Below are positions 1 through 6,826 of a stretch of 7,768 nucleotides of DNA, in pieces. The notes below the pieces were generated by a model, which was given only the letters and a program-made list of their open reading frames with translations, was not told the origin of the DNA and searched no databases. The position numbers and the translations under genes were made by a program. The DNA lies in assembly GCA_002702205.1 (NCBI GenBank), contig NZYP01000020.1, forward strand, positions 1-7,768. Direction: 5' to 3'. Each line of letters starts with the position of its first letter. Position 1 is the stretch's first letter. This stretch comes from Flammeovirgaceae bacterium (GTDB lineage: Bacteria > Bacteroidota > Bacteroidia > Cytophagales > MED-G16).

Positions 1-1420
1 TACTGACAACCCTGTAGGAAGTACAGATCAAAAAAATGGAACCTTAATAAGGTTTGAGCCTGACAACTCGATATTTAAAAATTATAATTACATTCCTGAG
101 TACCTAGAAGATCAGATATGGAATTACGCATTTTTGAACTCTGGACTTACCTTAAACTATAATGGAAAGAAGTACCACTCAGAAAACGGACTCCTTGACC
201 TCCTAGAGAGTAAGACGGATAAGGAATCTATTAGGTACCCAATAATCCATTTTAAAGGAAGTGAGATAGAATGTGCAATGACACACACAAATAACTATGG
301 TGAGGAGTACTACTCCTTTGTAAACGGTCAGTACACAACACAGGGTGGTACTCATCTGGCAGCATTTAGAGAAGCAGTAGTTAAGACTGTAAGAGAGTTT
401 TTTAAGAAGGATTACGACGCAACAGACATAAGAGCCAGCATAGCTGGTGCTGTAGCTATAAGGGTACAAGAACCTGTATTTGAGTCACAGACAAAAACAA
501 AGCTAGGTTCTTTAAATGTGAGCCCAAAAGGTCAGAGTGTACGTGCATTCGTTAATGAGTTTGTAAAAAAAGAATTGGATAATTACCTCCATAAAAACAG
601 CGATACCGCTCAGGCAATACAGAAGAGAATTATACAATCTGAGAGGGAGAGGAAAGAAATTGCTGGTATAAAAAAATTAGCTAACGAGAGAGCTAAAAAA
701 GCTAAACTTCATAATAAGAAACTAAGAGATTGTAGAGTACACTATAATGATAAGAGGGGAGATGAAGAAATAAAAAATAACTCTATGATATTCATAACCG
801 AAGGGGATTCTGCCAGTGGCTCAATAACTAAGTCAAGAGATGTGCAGACACAGGCTGTGTTTAGTCTTAGGGGAAAACCCTTTAACTGTTTTGGACACAC
901 AAAGAAAATAGTTTACGAAAATGAGGAGTTTAATTTACTACAACACGCACTTAATATTGAAGACGGTTTAGATGGATTAAGGTATAAAAAAATTGTCATT
1001 GCTACTGACGCTGATGTAGACGGCATGCATATAAGACTCTTATTATTAACTTATTTCCTTCAGTTTTTTCCTGATCTTGTAAAAATGGGTCACGTATATA
1101 TACTTGAAACTCCTCTCTTTAGAGTAAGAAATAAGAAAAAAACAATGTACTGCTATGATGATGAAGAGAGAAATACTGCTGTAAAAGAATTAGGTAAAAA
1201 CACTGAGATAACGAGATTTAAGGGTCTTGGTGAAATTTCACCATCCGAGTTTAAGAATTTTATTGGAGATCAGATAAGGCTTGAGCCCGTCATATTGACT
1301 AAAAAATCAAAAATTCAAGACCTACTAACTTTTTACATGGGAAAAAATACACCTGACAGACAAGAATTTATAATTGATAAGCTGAGAGTAGAAAAAGATT
1401 TAATAGAGTCTGAAATATGA
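1..1420 (+). CDS. parE: DNA topoisomerase IV subunit B (ParE), 5'-truncated by the window edge
   Basis: ATPase subunit of topoisomerase IV, which with ParC decatenates and relaxes DNA. The frame is open from base 2 with no stop, so the gene begins upstream; 472 residues are visible. Compared with a usual length near 620, about 150 residues are missing, including most of the ATP-binding GHKL domain. The fragment opens at the GHKL/transducer boundary (GTLIRFEPD). The transducer loop QTKTK (fragment residues 163-167), whose lysine contacts ATP, is present. The TOPRIM domain carries EGDSASG with its catalytic Glu at residue 267, and DADVDG at 336-341 for Mg2+. FKGLGE follows at 406. There is no large TOPRIM insertion like that of proteobacterial GyrB. 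A TTG at 134 could be mistaken for a start, but strong homology continues upstream of it. ParE is preferred to GyrB because the partner next door is ParC-like. The family is certain; the ParE/GyrB choice is somewhat less so. Confidence 0.93.
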   Translation, partial: TDNPVGSTDQKNGTLIRFEPDNSIFKNYNYIPEYLEDQIWNYAFLNSGLTLNYNGKKYHSENGLLDLLESKTDKESIRYPIIHFKGSEIECAMTHTNNYGEEYYSFVNGQYTTQGGTHLAAFREAVVKTVREFFKKDYDATDIRASIAGAVAIRVQEPVFESQTKTKLGSLNVSPKGQSVRAFVNEFVKKELDNYLHKNSDTAQAIQKRIIQSERERKEIAGIKKLANERAKKAKLHNKKLRDCRVHYNDKRGDEEIKNNSMIFITEGDSASGSITKSRDVQTQAVFSLRGKPFNCFGHTKKIVYENEEFNLLQHALNIEDGLDGLRYKKIVIATDADVDGMHIRLLLLTYFLQFFPDLVKMGHVYILETPLFRVRNKKKTMYCYDDEERNTAVKELGKNTEITRFKGLGEISPSEFKNFIGDQIRLEPVILTKKSKIQDLLTFYMGKNTPDRQEFIIDKLRVEKDLIESEI

Positions 1421-4035
1421 GTGATTTAGATAAAAATATTGAGGAGATTCAACCTATCTCCGATAACGCGGTATCTGACCTTTATGAGGATTGGTTTCTA
1501 GATTATGCCTCCTACGTGATTCTTGAGAGGGCCATACCATCAATAGATGATGGCTTTAAACCGGTTCAGAGAAGAATTTTACATTCCATGAATATGATAG
1601 AGGATGGTAGATACAATAAGTGTGCAAATATTATAGGGAGCAGCATGCAGTATCATCCTCACGGTGATGCCTCTATAGAAGATGCTCTGGTAAATATGGG
1701 TCAGAAAGACCTACTTATTGATACTCAGGGAAATTGGGGAGATGTGAGGACAGGTGATAAGGCTGCAGCATCAAGATATATTGAAGCTAGATTATCAAAA
1801 TTTGCTCTTGAAACTGTCTTTAACGACAAAACAACTGAATGGAAATTATCTTATGACGGAAGAAAGAAGGAGCCGGTAAACCTTCCAGTGAAGTTCCCGA
1901 TGCTTCTGACTTCAGGGGTAGAAGGTATAGCAGTAGGTTTATCGACAAAAATTATGCCTCATAATTTCATTGAACTTATAAAGTCTTCAATATCATACCT
2001 TAAGGGCAATTCTTTTAAGCTTTACCCTGACTTTTTGACTGGAGGAATGATTGATATATCTGATTATAATGACGGTAAGAGAGGAGGAAAAATCAGAGTA
2101 AGATCTAAAATTATTGAAGTTGATAAAACCACATTGGCAATTAAAGATATACCCTATAATACAACAACTACAAGCATAATAGAATCAATTCTTAAGGCTA
2201 ACGACAAGGGAAAAATTAAAGTTAAAAAAGTGGTTGATAATACCGCTGAAAATGTTGAGGTTTTAGTTCACTTAAACAAAAATCAGTCTCCAAGTATAAC
2301 AATTGACGCACTTTATGCTTTCACAGACTGTGAGGTATCTATATCTCCGAACGCATGTGTGATTGTTGATGAAAAACCTCAATTTTTAGGAGTTAAAGAT
2401 ATATTAAAATATTCTGCAGAATCAACAAAAAAATTACTGAAGAAAGAGCTTGAAATCAGAAGAGACGAACTCAAAGAAAAAATATTATTTTCTACTCTTG
2501 AGAGGATATTTATTGAGAAGAAGATATATCAGAAAATAGAAAGTTGCGAGACTTGGGAAGATGTAATCGATACAATTGATAAAGGACTTGATCCTTATAA
2601 AAAGGATTTTTATAGAGATGTTGATAGAGATGATATTGTAAGACTCACTGAAATTAAAATTAAGAGAATTTCAAAATTTGATAAGAAAAGGTTAGATGAT
2701 ACTATAATTAAGTTTGAAAATGAGCTCACAAAAACATTAAAAAATCTTAAAAACTTAACTGATTATACAATAGAGTACTATTATAACATACTAAATAATT
2801 TCGGTAAGGGGAGGGAAAGAAAGACAGAGATAATGAAATTTGAGAATATAAAGGTTAAGTCTGTAGCAGCAAATAATGTTAAACTATATGTTAACCGTAA
2901 GGAAGGGTTTATCGGTTATGGTATTAAAAAAGATGAATTTATTTGTAATTGCTCTGATATTGATGATATCATATCATTTTGTGCTGACGGCTCCTATAAG
3001 ATAGTTAGGATTCAGGATAAGGTATTTGTTGGTAAAAATGTTATACTTACTCAGATATGGAAGAAAAGTGATAAGAGGATGGTATTTAACTGTGCCTACT
3101 TTGATGGTAAATCAGGCTATAGCTATGTAAAAAGATTTCAAGTTACTTCCGCAACAAAAGAGCGTGTTTATAATGTATCAAAAACCGATAAAGGTTCTAA
3201 AATCATATACATTGAATCTAGACCAAATGGAGAATCAGAGGTGGTTACAGCTTTTATACATGCATCACAAAAAGCTAGAAAAAAGTCATTTGACTATGAC
3301 TTTGGAGAAATTGAGATAAAAGGAAAATCAGCAAAAGGGAATATATTATCAAAATATAAGATAAGAGCAGTAAAACATAAACACCTTGGTCTATCTACAT
3401 TATCAGGAATAAAAATATATTATGATAATTCTATAGGTAGACTCAATAGCGAGGGTAGAGGTGATTTTATTGGTAAGTTTAATGGAGATGATATGATAAT
3501 TGTTTTCTTTAAAGATGGAAATTATGAACTAACATCCTTTGAAATAACAAATAGATACGAATGGAATAATATACTATTTTTAGATAAATATAGCCCTGAT
3601 GGAGTAATTTCATCAATATATTTAGATGGAAAAACTAAAAATCATTATGTTAAGAGGTTTAAAGTTGAGACAATTACCCTTAATAAAAAGTTTAGTTACA
3701 TATCTCAAGAAAAAGGATCAAAACTGGAATATGTTACTTCTTCGTTAGGTGAAATAATTCTATATAAACATTTTTTTAATAAAAAACTTAGGCCAATTGA
3801 ACTAGATATTGATGGTTTTATAGGTGTCAAGGGTTGGAAATCTATTGGAAATAAGATTTTATCTGAAAAAATAAGATCAGGGACTTTTAAGTTAAAAGAA
3901 AGAGTAGATAAAATTGAGAATAATTTATCTAAACAAGAGGATGAGAAAGAAAAACAAGAGAATTTTGATGTAGGAGAGTCTATTGAACTTGATCTGGACA
4001 CTGATCAATTAAATTTATTCAATGAAAAAGATTAA
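1417..4035 (+). CDS. parC: DNA topoisomerase IV subunit A (ParC)
   Basis: DNA cleavage and religation subunit of topoisomerase IV, 872 residues. The winged-helix region has FKPVQRR (47-53), YHPHGD (79-84) and the active-site Tyr121 in RYIEARL. Ile171 in GIAVGLSTK is the expected DNA-intercalating isoleucine. A charged helical stretch near residues 340-375 fits the C-gate arm. From about 490 the protein is a beta-rich C-terminal domain with two similar halves: DGK....YVKRF appears with its Tyr at 570 and again at 744. No QRRGGKG-type GyrA box is visible, which favours ParC over GyrA. The last ~40 residues are an acidic, probably disordered tail ending near QLNLF (864-868). The start is the ATG in the ATGA shared with the parE stop, which implies translational coupling; no Shine-Dalgarno is visible. 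The quinolone-resistance position equivalent to GyrA Ser83 is Ala85, and the Asp87 equivalent is Asp89. Confidence 0.94.
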   Translation: MSDLDKNIEEIQPISDNAVSDLYEDWFLDYASYVILERAIPSIDDGFKPVQRRILHSMNMIEDGRYNKCANIIGSSMQYHPHGDASIEDALVNMGQKDLLIDTQGNWGDVRTGDKAAASRYIEARLSKFALETVFNDKTTEWKLSYDGRKKEPVNLPVKFPMLLTSGVEGIAVGLSTKIMPHNFIELIKSSISYLKGNSFKLYPDFLTGGMIDISDYNDGKRGGKIRVRSKIIEVDKTTLAIKDIPYNTTTTSIIESILKANDKGKIKVKKVVDNTAENVEVLVHLNKNQSPSITIDALYAFTDCEVSISPNACVIVDEKPQFLGVKDILKYSAESTKKLLKKELEIRRDELKEKILFSTLERIFIEKKIYQKIESCETWEDVIDTIDKGLDPYKKDFYRDVDRDDIVRLTEIKIKRISKFDKKRLDDTIIKFENELTKTLKNLKNLTDYTIEYYYNILNNFGKGRERKTEIMKFENIKVKSVAANNVKLYVNRKEGFIGYGIKKDEFICNCSDIDDIISFCADGSYKIVRIQDKVFVGKNVILTQIWKKSDKRMVFNCAYFDGKSGYSYVKRFQVTSATKERVYNVSKTDKGSKIIYIESRPNGESEVVTAFIHASQKARKKSFDYDFGEIEIKGKSAKGNILSKYKIRAVKHKHLGLSTLSGIKIYYDNSIGRLNSEGRGDFIGKFNGDDMIIVFFKDGNYELTSFEITNRYEWNNILFLDKYSPDGVISSIYLDGKTKNHYVKRFKVETITLNKKFSYISQEKGSKLEYVTSSLGEIILYKHFFNKKLRPIELDIDGFIGVKGWKSIGNKILSEKIRSGTFKLKERVDKIENNLSKQEDEKEKQENFDVGESIELDLDTDQLNLFNEKD

Positions 4036-4801
4036 GGTAGCTGTAGATGTAGGTAACTCTAATGTTGTAATTGGTCTTTACTTTGACGGTGTTTGGGAGA
4101 AGATTTATAGGTTGAGTACAAAAAGGAATTTTACCTACTGGTCTTTTCAAAAAAAACTTAAGAAAATTATTGATCTTAATGATTTTAATCCTTCTAATAT
4201 TGAATCTGTAATCATAAGTAGTGTCGTACCAACTCTAACAGATATAGTTAAATTATCCTGTAACGATATGTTATGCGAAAATATATATATTGTAAGAGCG
4301 TCGTCGGTAAAAAGAGTAAATATATCAATTGACAATATAAATGAGATTGGAACAGACCTTCTCTCTAATGCTGTAGAAGGTTCTTCTATGTATGATGATA
4401 ACGTAGTGGTTGTAGATTTCGGTACAGCACTAACCTTTACAGTTATATCTAAAAATAAAGACGTACTAGGTGTGAATATTGTTCCTGGTCTAAAGACAGC
4501 TATAAACTCTCTTTACAAAAATACTGCTAATTTACCTGTAATTGATTTGAAAATACCTGATAAGGTTATAGGAAAAAATACTGTTCACTCAATTCAAAGT
4601 GGAATTATGCATGGATACGTAGGACTTGTTAAAGAGATTTTATCAAAAATAAAAAATGAATTAGTAGGCGATACAAAGGTCATAGCTACAGGTGGTTTAT
4701 CTAAATTTGCAGAACCGCTTAAAGTTGAGTTTGATGATATAATACCCACCCTAACATTAGATGGTATGATAAAAATTCTAGAGGATTATGAAAACAGTTG
4801 A
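4022..4801 (+). CDS. coaX: Type III pantothenate kinase (CoaX)
   Basis: Phosphorylates pantothenate with ATP, the first committed step of cytosolic coenzyme A synthesis. At 259 residues it has the usual family length and an ASKHA-type fold. The N-terminal phosphate loop is VDVGNSNVVIGLY (8-20) with Asp9. The second acidic motif is GTD (110-112), and the third is DFGTA with Asp132. Other family blocks are NIVPGLKTA (152-160), GKNTVHSIQSG (184-194) and the adenosine-side ATGGLSKF (222-229). The family motif usually reads GxDR, but here Leu113 replaces the Arg. The ATG lies inside the last codons of parC (14-base overlap), and Met1 sits directly before the first beta strand, so the start is well fixed. 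It is probably cotranscribed with parE-parC. Type III enzymes are typically insensitive to CoA feedback and need a monovalent cation; that is family knowledge, not visible here. Confidence 0.93.
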   Translation: MKKIKVAVDVGNSNVVIGLYFDGVWEKIYRLSTKRNFTYWSFQKKLKKIIDLNDFNPSNIESVIISSVVPTLTDIVKLSCNDMLCENIYIVRASSVKRVNISIDNINEIGTDLLSNAVEGSSMYDDNVVVVDFGTALTFTVISKNKDVLGVNIVPGLKTAINSLYKNTANLPVIDLKIPDKVIGKNTVHSIQSGIMHGYVGLVKEILSKIKNELVGDTKVIATGGLSKFAEPLKVEFDDIIPTLTLDGMIKILEDYENS

Positions 4802-4874
4802 AAATGTTAAATAAATATTAAACAAAATCATATACATATAGTATATATATATAAATTAGACAAAATTTAAAATA
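4802..4874. other. AT-rich intergenic gap with alternating TA tract
   Basis: This 73-base stretch between coaX and the PAS-prenyltransferase gene is nearly all A and T. It contains a small dyad, ATATAC (4830-4835) and GTATAT (4841-4846) around a five-base centre, running on into an alternating TA tract to 4853. An imperfect inverted repeat, TGTTAA against TTAAACA, lies at 4805-4824. No GC-rich hairpin with a T run is present, so no convincing terminator for the coaX transcript is seen. The A-rich bases just before the ATG at 4875 would suit translation initiation without a Shine-Dalgarno sequence. Confidence 0.7.
4850..4859 (+). promoter_or_regulatory. Possible promoter -10/-7 element before the PAS-prenyltransferase gene
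   Basis: TATAAATTAG at this place contains TAAATTAG (4852-4859), one mismatch from the Bacteroidota -7 consensus TAnnTTTG; the same bases also give TATAAA, close to a general -10 box. No TTG sits at the expected -33 spacing. The implied leader would be only about ten bases. Because the whole gap is AT-rich, such matches arise easily by chance, so this is a weak call. Confidence 0.22.
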
Positions 4875-6215
4875 ATGAAAAGAAGTGTTATAACGTGCGA
4901 TATGGAGGGAAGGGTGCTTACTATGAATAGAGGCGCTGAGGAAATATTTGGCTATAAAAAAGATGAGATTGTGGGCAAGAAAAGAGTATCTATTTTCTCA
5001 CCTGGTGAGATAGTTATTCAAAATGTTGCAAATTGGCTTGGTACAGCTGATAAAATGGGAGAATATATAGGTAAAACATACTTTTTAAAGAAAGATGGCT
5101 CAAAGATTAATGCAAAAATAAGGATAACACCATTATTTGGGGACGGTAAAGATAAGCCTCAGACAGGTTACTGTGGTGAGACAACGGTTATAGACGAAGT
5201 TGTAGAAGTACCTATAAATTTTTCAACAAAAGTTATTAAGGGTGTTGCAATTTCAAGGATCCCCTTCACATCAGCATCAATTTTTCCTATGCTTGCTATA
5301 GCATCATATTATGCTGGTCTCGGTGATGGTTTGTTTAGTGTCACAAACTTACTTTTTGCTGTTTTTGGAGTTCTCCTACTTCATTTATCATCAAATGTCT
5401 TCAATGACTATTTTGATGTAAGCGACGGTACTGATGAAGCCAATAACGAGTACTTTCAACCAGGCGGAGCAGCAATAACTGGTGGAAGTAGGGCAATTGA
5501 ACTTGGTATAATTACTTTAGAAAAAACAAAGAAAGTTGCTATCTCATTACTTATGGTTTCTCTATTATTTGCTGGCCTTCTATTTTATAATATTTCCCAA
5601 GTAACTGGGTCTCTTTATAATATATATTGTGCTTTATCAATCGGAGTTTTAGGTTTGTTTCTTGGTTATTTTTATACAGGAAGACCACTTAGGCTTGTAG
5701 CCAGAAGGGGATTGGGCGAGATATCAATATTTTTAGCATTTGGGCCACTGCTTACGCTAGGTACAGGATATGCAATTTCAACTGAAACCATTGCTTTATA
5801 TTCATCTGAGTTTTATATGCTTTTGTCATTAGGGATTCCCTTTGGTTTACTTACCACTAATATTTTATTTATAAACCAATTTCCTGATGCAGATAGTGAT
5901 GCCAAAACTAACAAAAACCACCTAGTTGTCACCTTTGGTAAAAAGGCATCTCGTTGGGGTTATCTTATAATTTTATCTATTGCTTTTTACTCCTCAGTTT
6001 ATCTAACAAATTTACTAGATGTACATCAAAACTTTAGTTCAGATGTTTTCATTATCGGCAACGCAGTTTTATATCTTTTTGGTTTATTTATATTCAGTAG
6101 ACTCTACAGAGACTATGATAAGAGAGAATTAGTTAATTCAAATATTAACACTATTATTTTACAGTCATTATTTTCAATTTTTTATATAATATCTCTTAAT
6201 CTTTTCTTTGTTTAA
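4875..6215 (+). CDS. PAS domain - UbiA-family prenyltransferase fusion (MenA-like)
   Basis: A 446-residue, two-part protein. Residues 1-108 form a PAS sensor domain: the first strand is RSVITCDMEGRVLTMN, then AEEIFGYKKDEIVGK (21-35), and a last strand at GYCGETTVI (98-106). Residues ~118-446 are a membrane prenyltransferase with about nine hydrophobic helices (near 129, 156, 221, 250, 283, 313, 361, 391 and 427). The first Asp motif, NDYFDVSDGTD (177-187), and GGSRAIELGIIT (203-214) have MenA-type spacing. The second Asp motif is NQFPDADSDAKTNK (334-347). The family transfers a polyprenyl diphosphate to an aromatic acceptor, with Mg2+ bound by these Asp residues. MenA would make demethylmenaquinone from 1,4-dihydroxy-2-naphthoate; the substrate here is inferred. 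MenA-type enzymes are normally about 300 residues without PAS. An in-frame stop at 4857-4859 with no other start codon before 4875 fixes this ATG as the most upstream start, so the PAS domain is part of the protein. There is no kinase or output domain other than the enzyme itself. Confidence 0.88.
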   Translation: MKRSVITCDMEGRVLTMNRGAEEIFGYKKDEIVGKKRVSIFSPGEIVIQNVANWLGTADKMGEYIGKTYFLKKDGSKINAKIRITPLFGDGKDKPQTGYCGETTVIDEVVEVPINFSTKVIKGVAISRIPFTSASIFPMLAIASYYAGLGDGLFSVTNLLFAVFGVLLLHLSSNVFNDYFDVSDGTDEANNEYFQPGGAAITGGSRAIELGIITLEKTKKVAISLLMVSLLFAGLLFYNISQVTGSLYNIYCALSIGVLGLFLGYFYTGRPLRLVARRGLGEISIFLAFGPLLTLGTGYAISTETIALYSSEFYMLLSLGIPFGLLTTNILFINQFPDADSDAKTNKNHLVVTFGKKASRWGYLIILSIAFYSSVYLTNLLDVHQNFSSDVFIIGNAVLYLFGLFIFSRLYRDYDKRELVNSNINTIILQSLFSIFYIISLNLFFV

Positions 6216-6811
6216 TGAAACTGCATATCATCAGACATGCAGAGACAGAATATAATAAGTTAGGTATTATTCAAGGTTCTGAGGTAGATAGTGGACTCAA
6301 TGACCTCGGACTAAGGCAATCCGAATTATTTTACGATTATTATAAGGACCATAACTTTAAAAAAATTTATGTTTCCGGATTAAAGAGGACTTTTCAAACT
6401 GTTAAAAAGTTTATAGATAATGGTTTCCCTTATGAGAAATTAAGTGATTTCAATGAGATAAGCTGGGGTGTTAATCAGGGTAAAAATGACGATTTAGATG
6501 AGTATAAGTTACTAACAGATTCATGGAAATCTGGAAATTTAGATAATAAATTTGAGAATGGAGAGTCACCTAATGAGATGGTAGTTAGATTGATGATTGG
6601 TTTAAAAAAAATTGTCAACGATAACTTTGATAATGTTCTTCTATGTATCCATGGTAGAGCTTTAAGGGTTCTATTATCAAAGATAATTGATAATGATTTA
6701 ACTATGATGGATAAATATGTTCATTCTAATACAGGGATGTATATAATAGAGTATATTGAGGATAAATTCTCTATAATTAAAAGTAATTTAAGAGAACACT
6801 TAGTAAGATAA
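6215..6811 (+). CDS. Histidine phosphatase (phosphoglycerate mutase-like) family protein
   Basis: Cytosolic phosphatase of the branch-1 histidine phosphatase superfamily, 198 residues. The phosphohistidine motif RHAET (7-11) puts the catalytic His at 8. Arg58 lies in SGLKRTFQT, Glu81 in NEISWG is the likely proton donor, GES (116-118) precedes Arg125, and the second catalytic His is 146 in CIHGRAL. All core residues are present, so it should be active, but the family covers phosphoglycerate mutases, alpha-ribazole phosphatase (CobC), sugar phosphatases and others. The sequence alone does not settle the substrate, and no cobalamin genes are near. Its ATG shares one base with the stop of the PAS-prenyltransferase (TAATG), and no Shine-Dalgarno is seen, so translation is probably coupled. 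A substrate linked to the prenyltransferase pathway, such as a phosphorylated prenyl compound, is only a guess from this position. Confidence 0.9.
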   Translation: MKLHIIRHAETEYNKLGIIQGSEVDSGLNDLGLRQSELFYDYYKDHNFKKIYVSGLKRTFQTVKKFIDNGFPYEKLSDFNEISWGVNQGKNDDLDEYKLLTDSWKSGNLDNKFENGESPNEMVVRLMIGLKKIVNDNFDNVLLCIHGRALRVLLSKIIDNDLTMMDKYVHSNTGMYIIEYIEDKFSIIKSNLREHLVR

Positions 6812-6826
6812 TCTGATTATTTTTTT
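6805..6826 (+). terminator. Weak candidate terminator at the convergent junction
   Basis: A short hairpin can form around the stop codon of the phosphatase gene: AAGATAAT pairs with ATTATTTT around a CTG loop, with one G-U pair, and a T run overlaps and follows the 3' arm up to 6826. The stem is almost all A-U and therefore unstable. On the opposite strand the structure has a mismatch and no T run. It is in the right place for a terminator because only five bases separate the two convergent stop codons, but the structural support is poor. Confidence 0.3.

Noticed and set aside
134..136. TTG as a start codon for the topoisomerase subunit B gene
   Set aside because: The frame is open to the window edge, and the 44 codons before it match the conserved end of the GHKL domain and the start of the transducer (GTLIRFEPD), so the gene is merely cut by the window.
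203..469. 88-codon open frame on the minus strand
   Set aside because: It lies wholly inside parE, has an implausible Cys/Tyr/Ser-rich product and no family resemblance; it is a shadow of the conserved coding strand.
3705..4001. 98-codon minus-strand frame rich in Ser and Phe
   Set aside because: It mirrors the Lys/Glu-rich codons of the ParC tail (antisense of AAA/GAA/GAT gives Phe/Ser/Ile), with no recognisable motif.
4147..4335. 62-codon minus-strand frame within coaX
   Set aside because: It is fully inside a well-supported gene and shows no motif or start context of its own.
4805..4824. Inverted repeat as a terminator for the coaX transcript
   Set aside because: The arms (TGTTAA and TTAAACA) are imperfect and all but AT-only, and no T run follows, so a working intrinsic terminator is not supported.
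4902..4904. Internal ATG (Met10) as the start of the PAS-prenyltransferase
   Set aside because: It would remove the first PAS strand (RSVITCD); the ATG at 4875 keeps the domain whole and has an A-rich leader.
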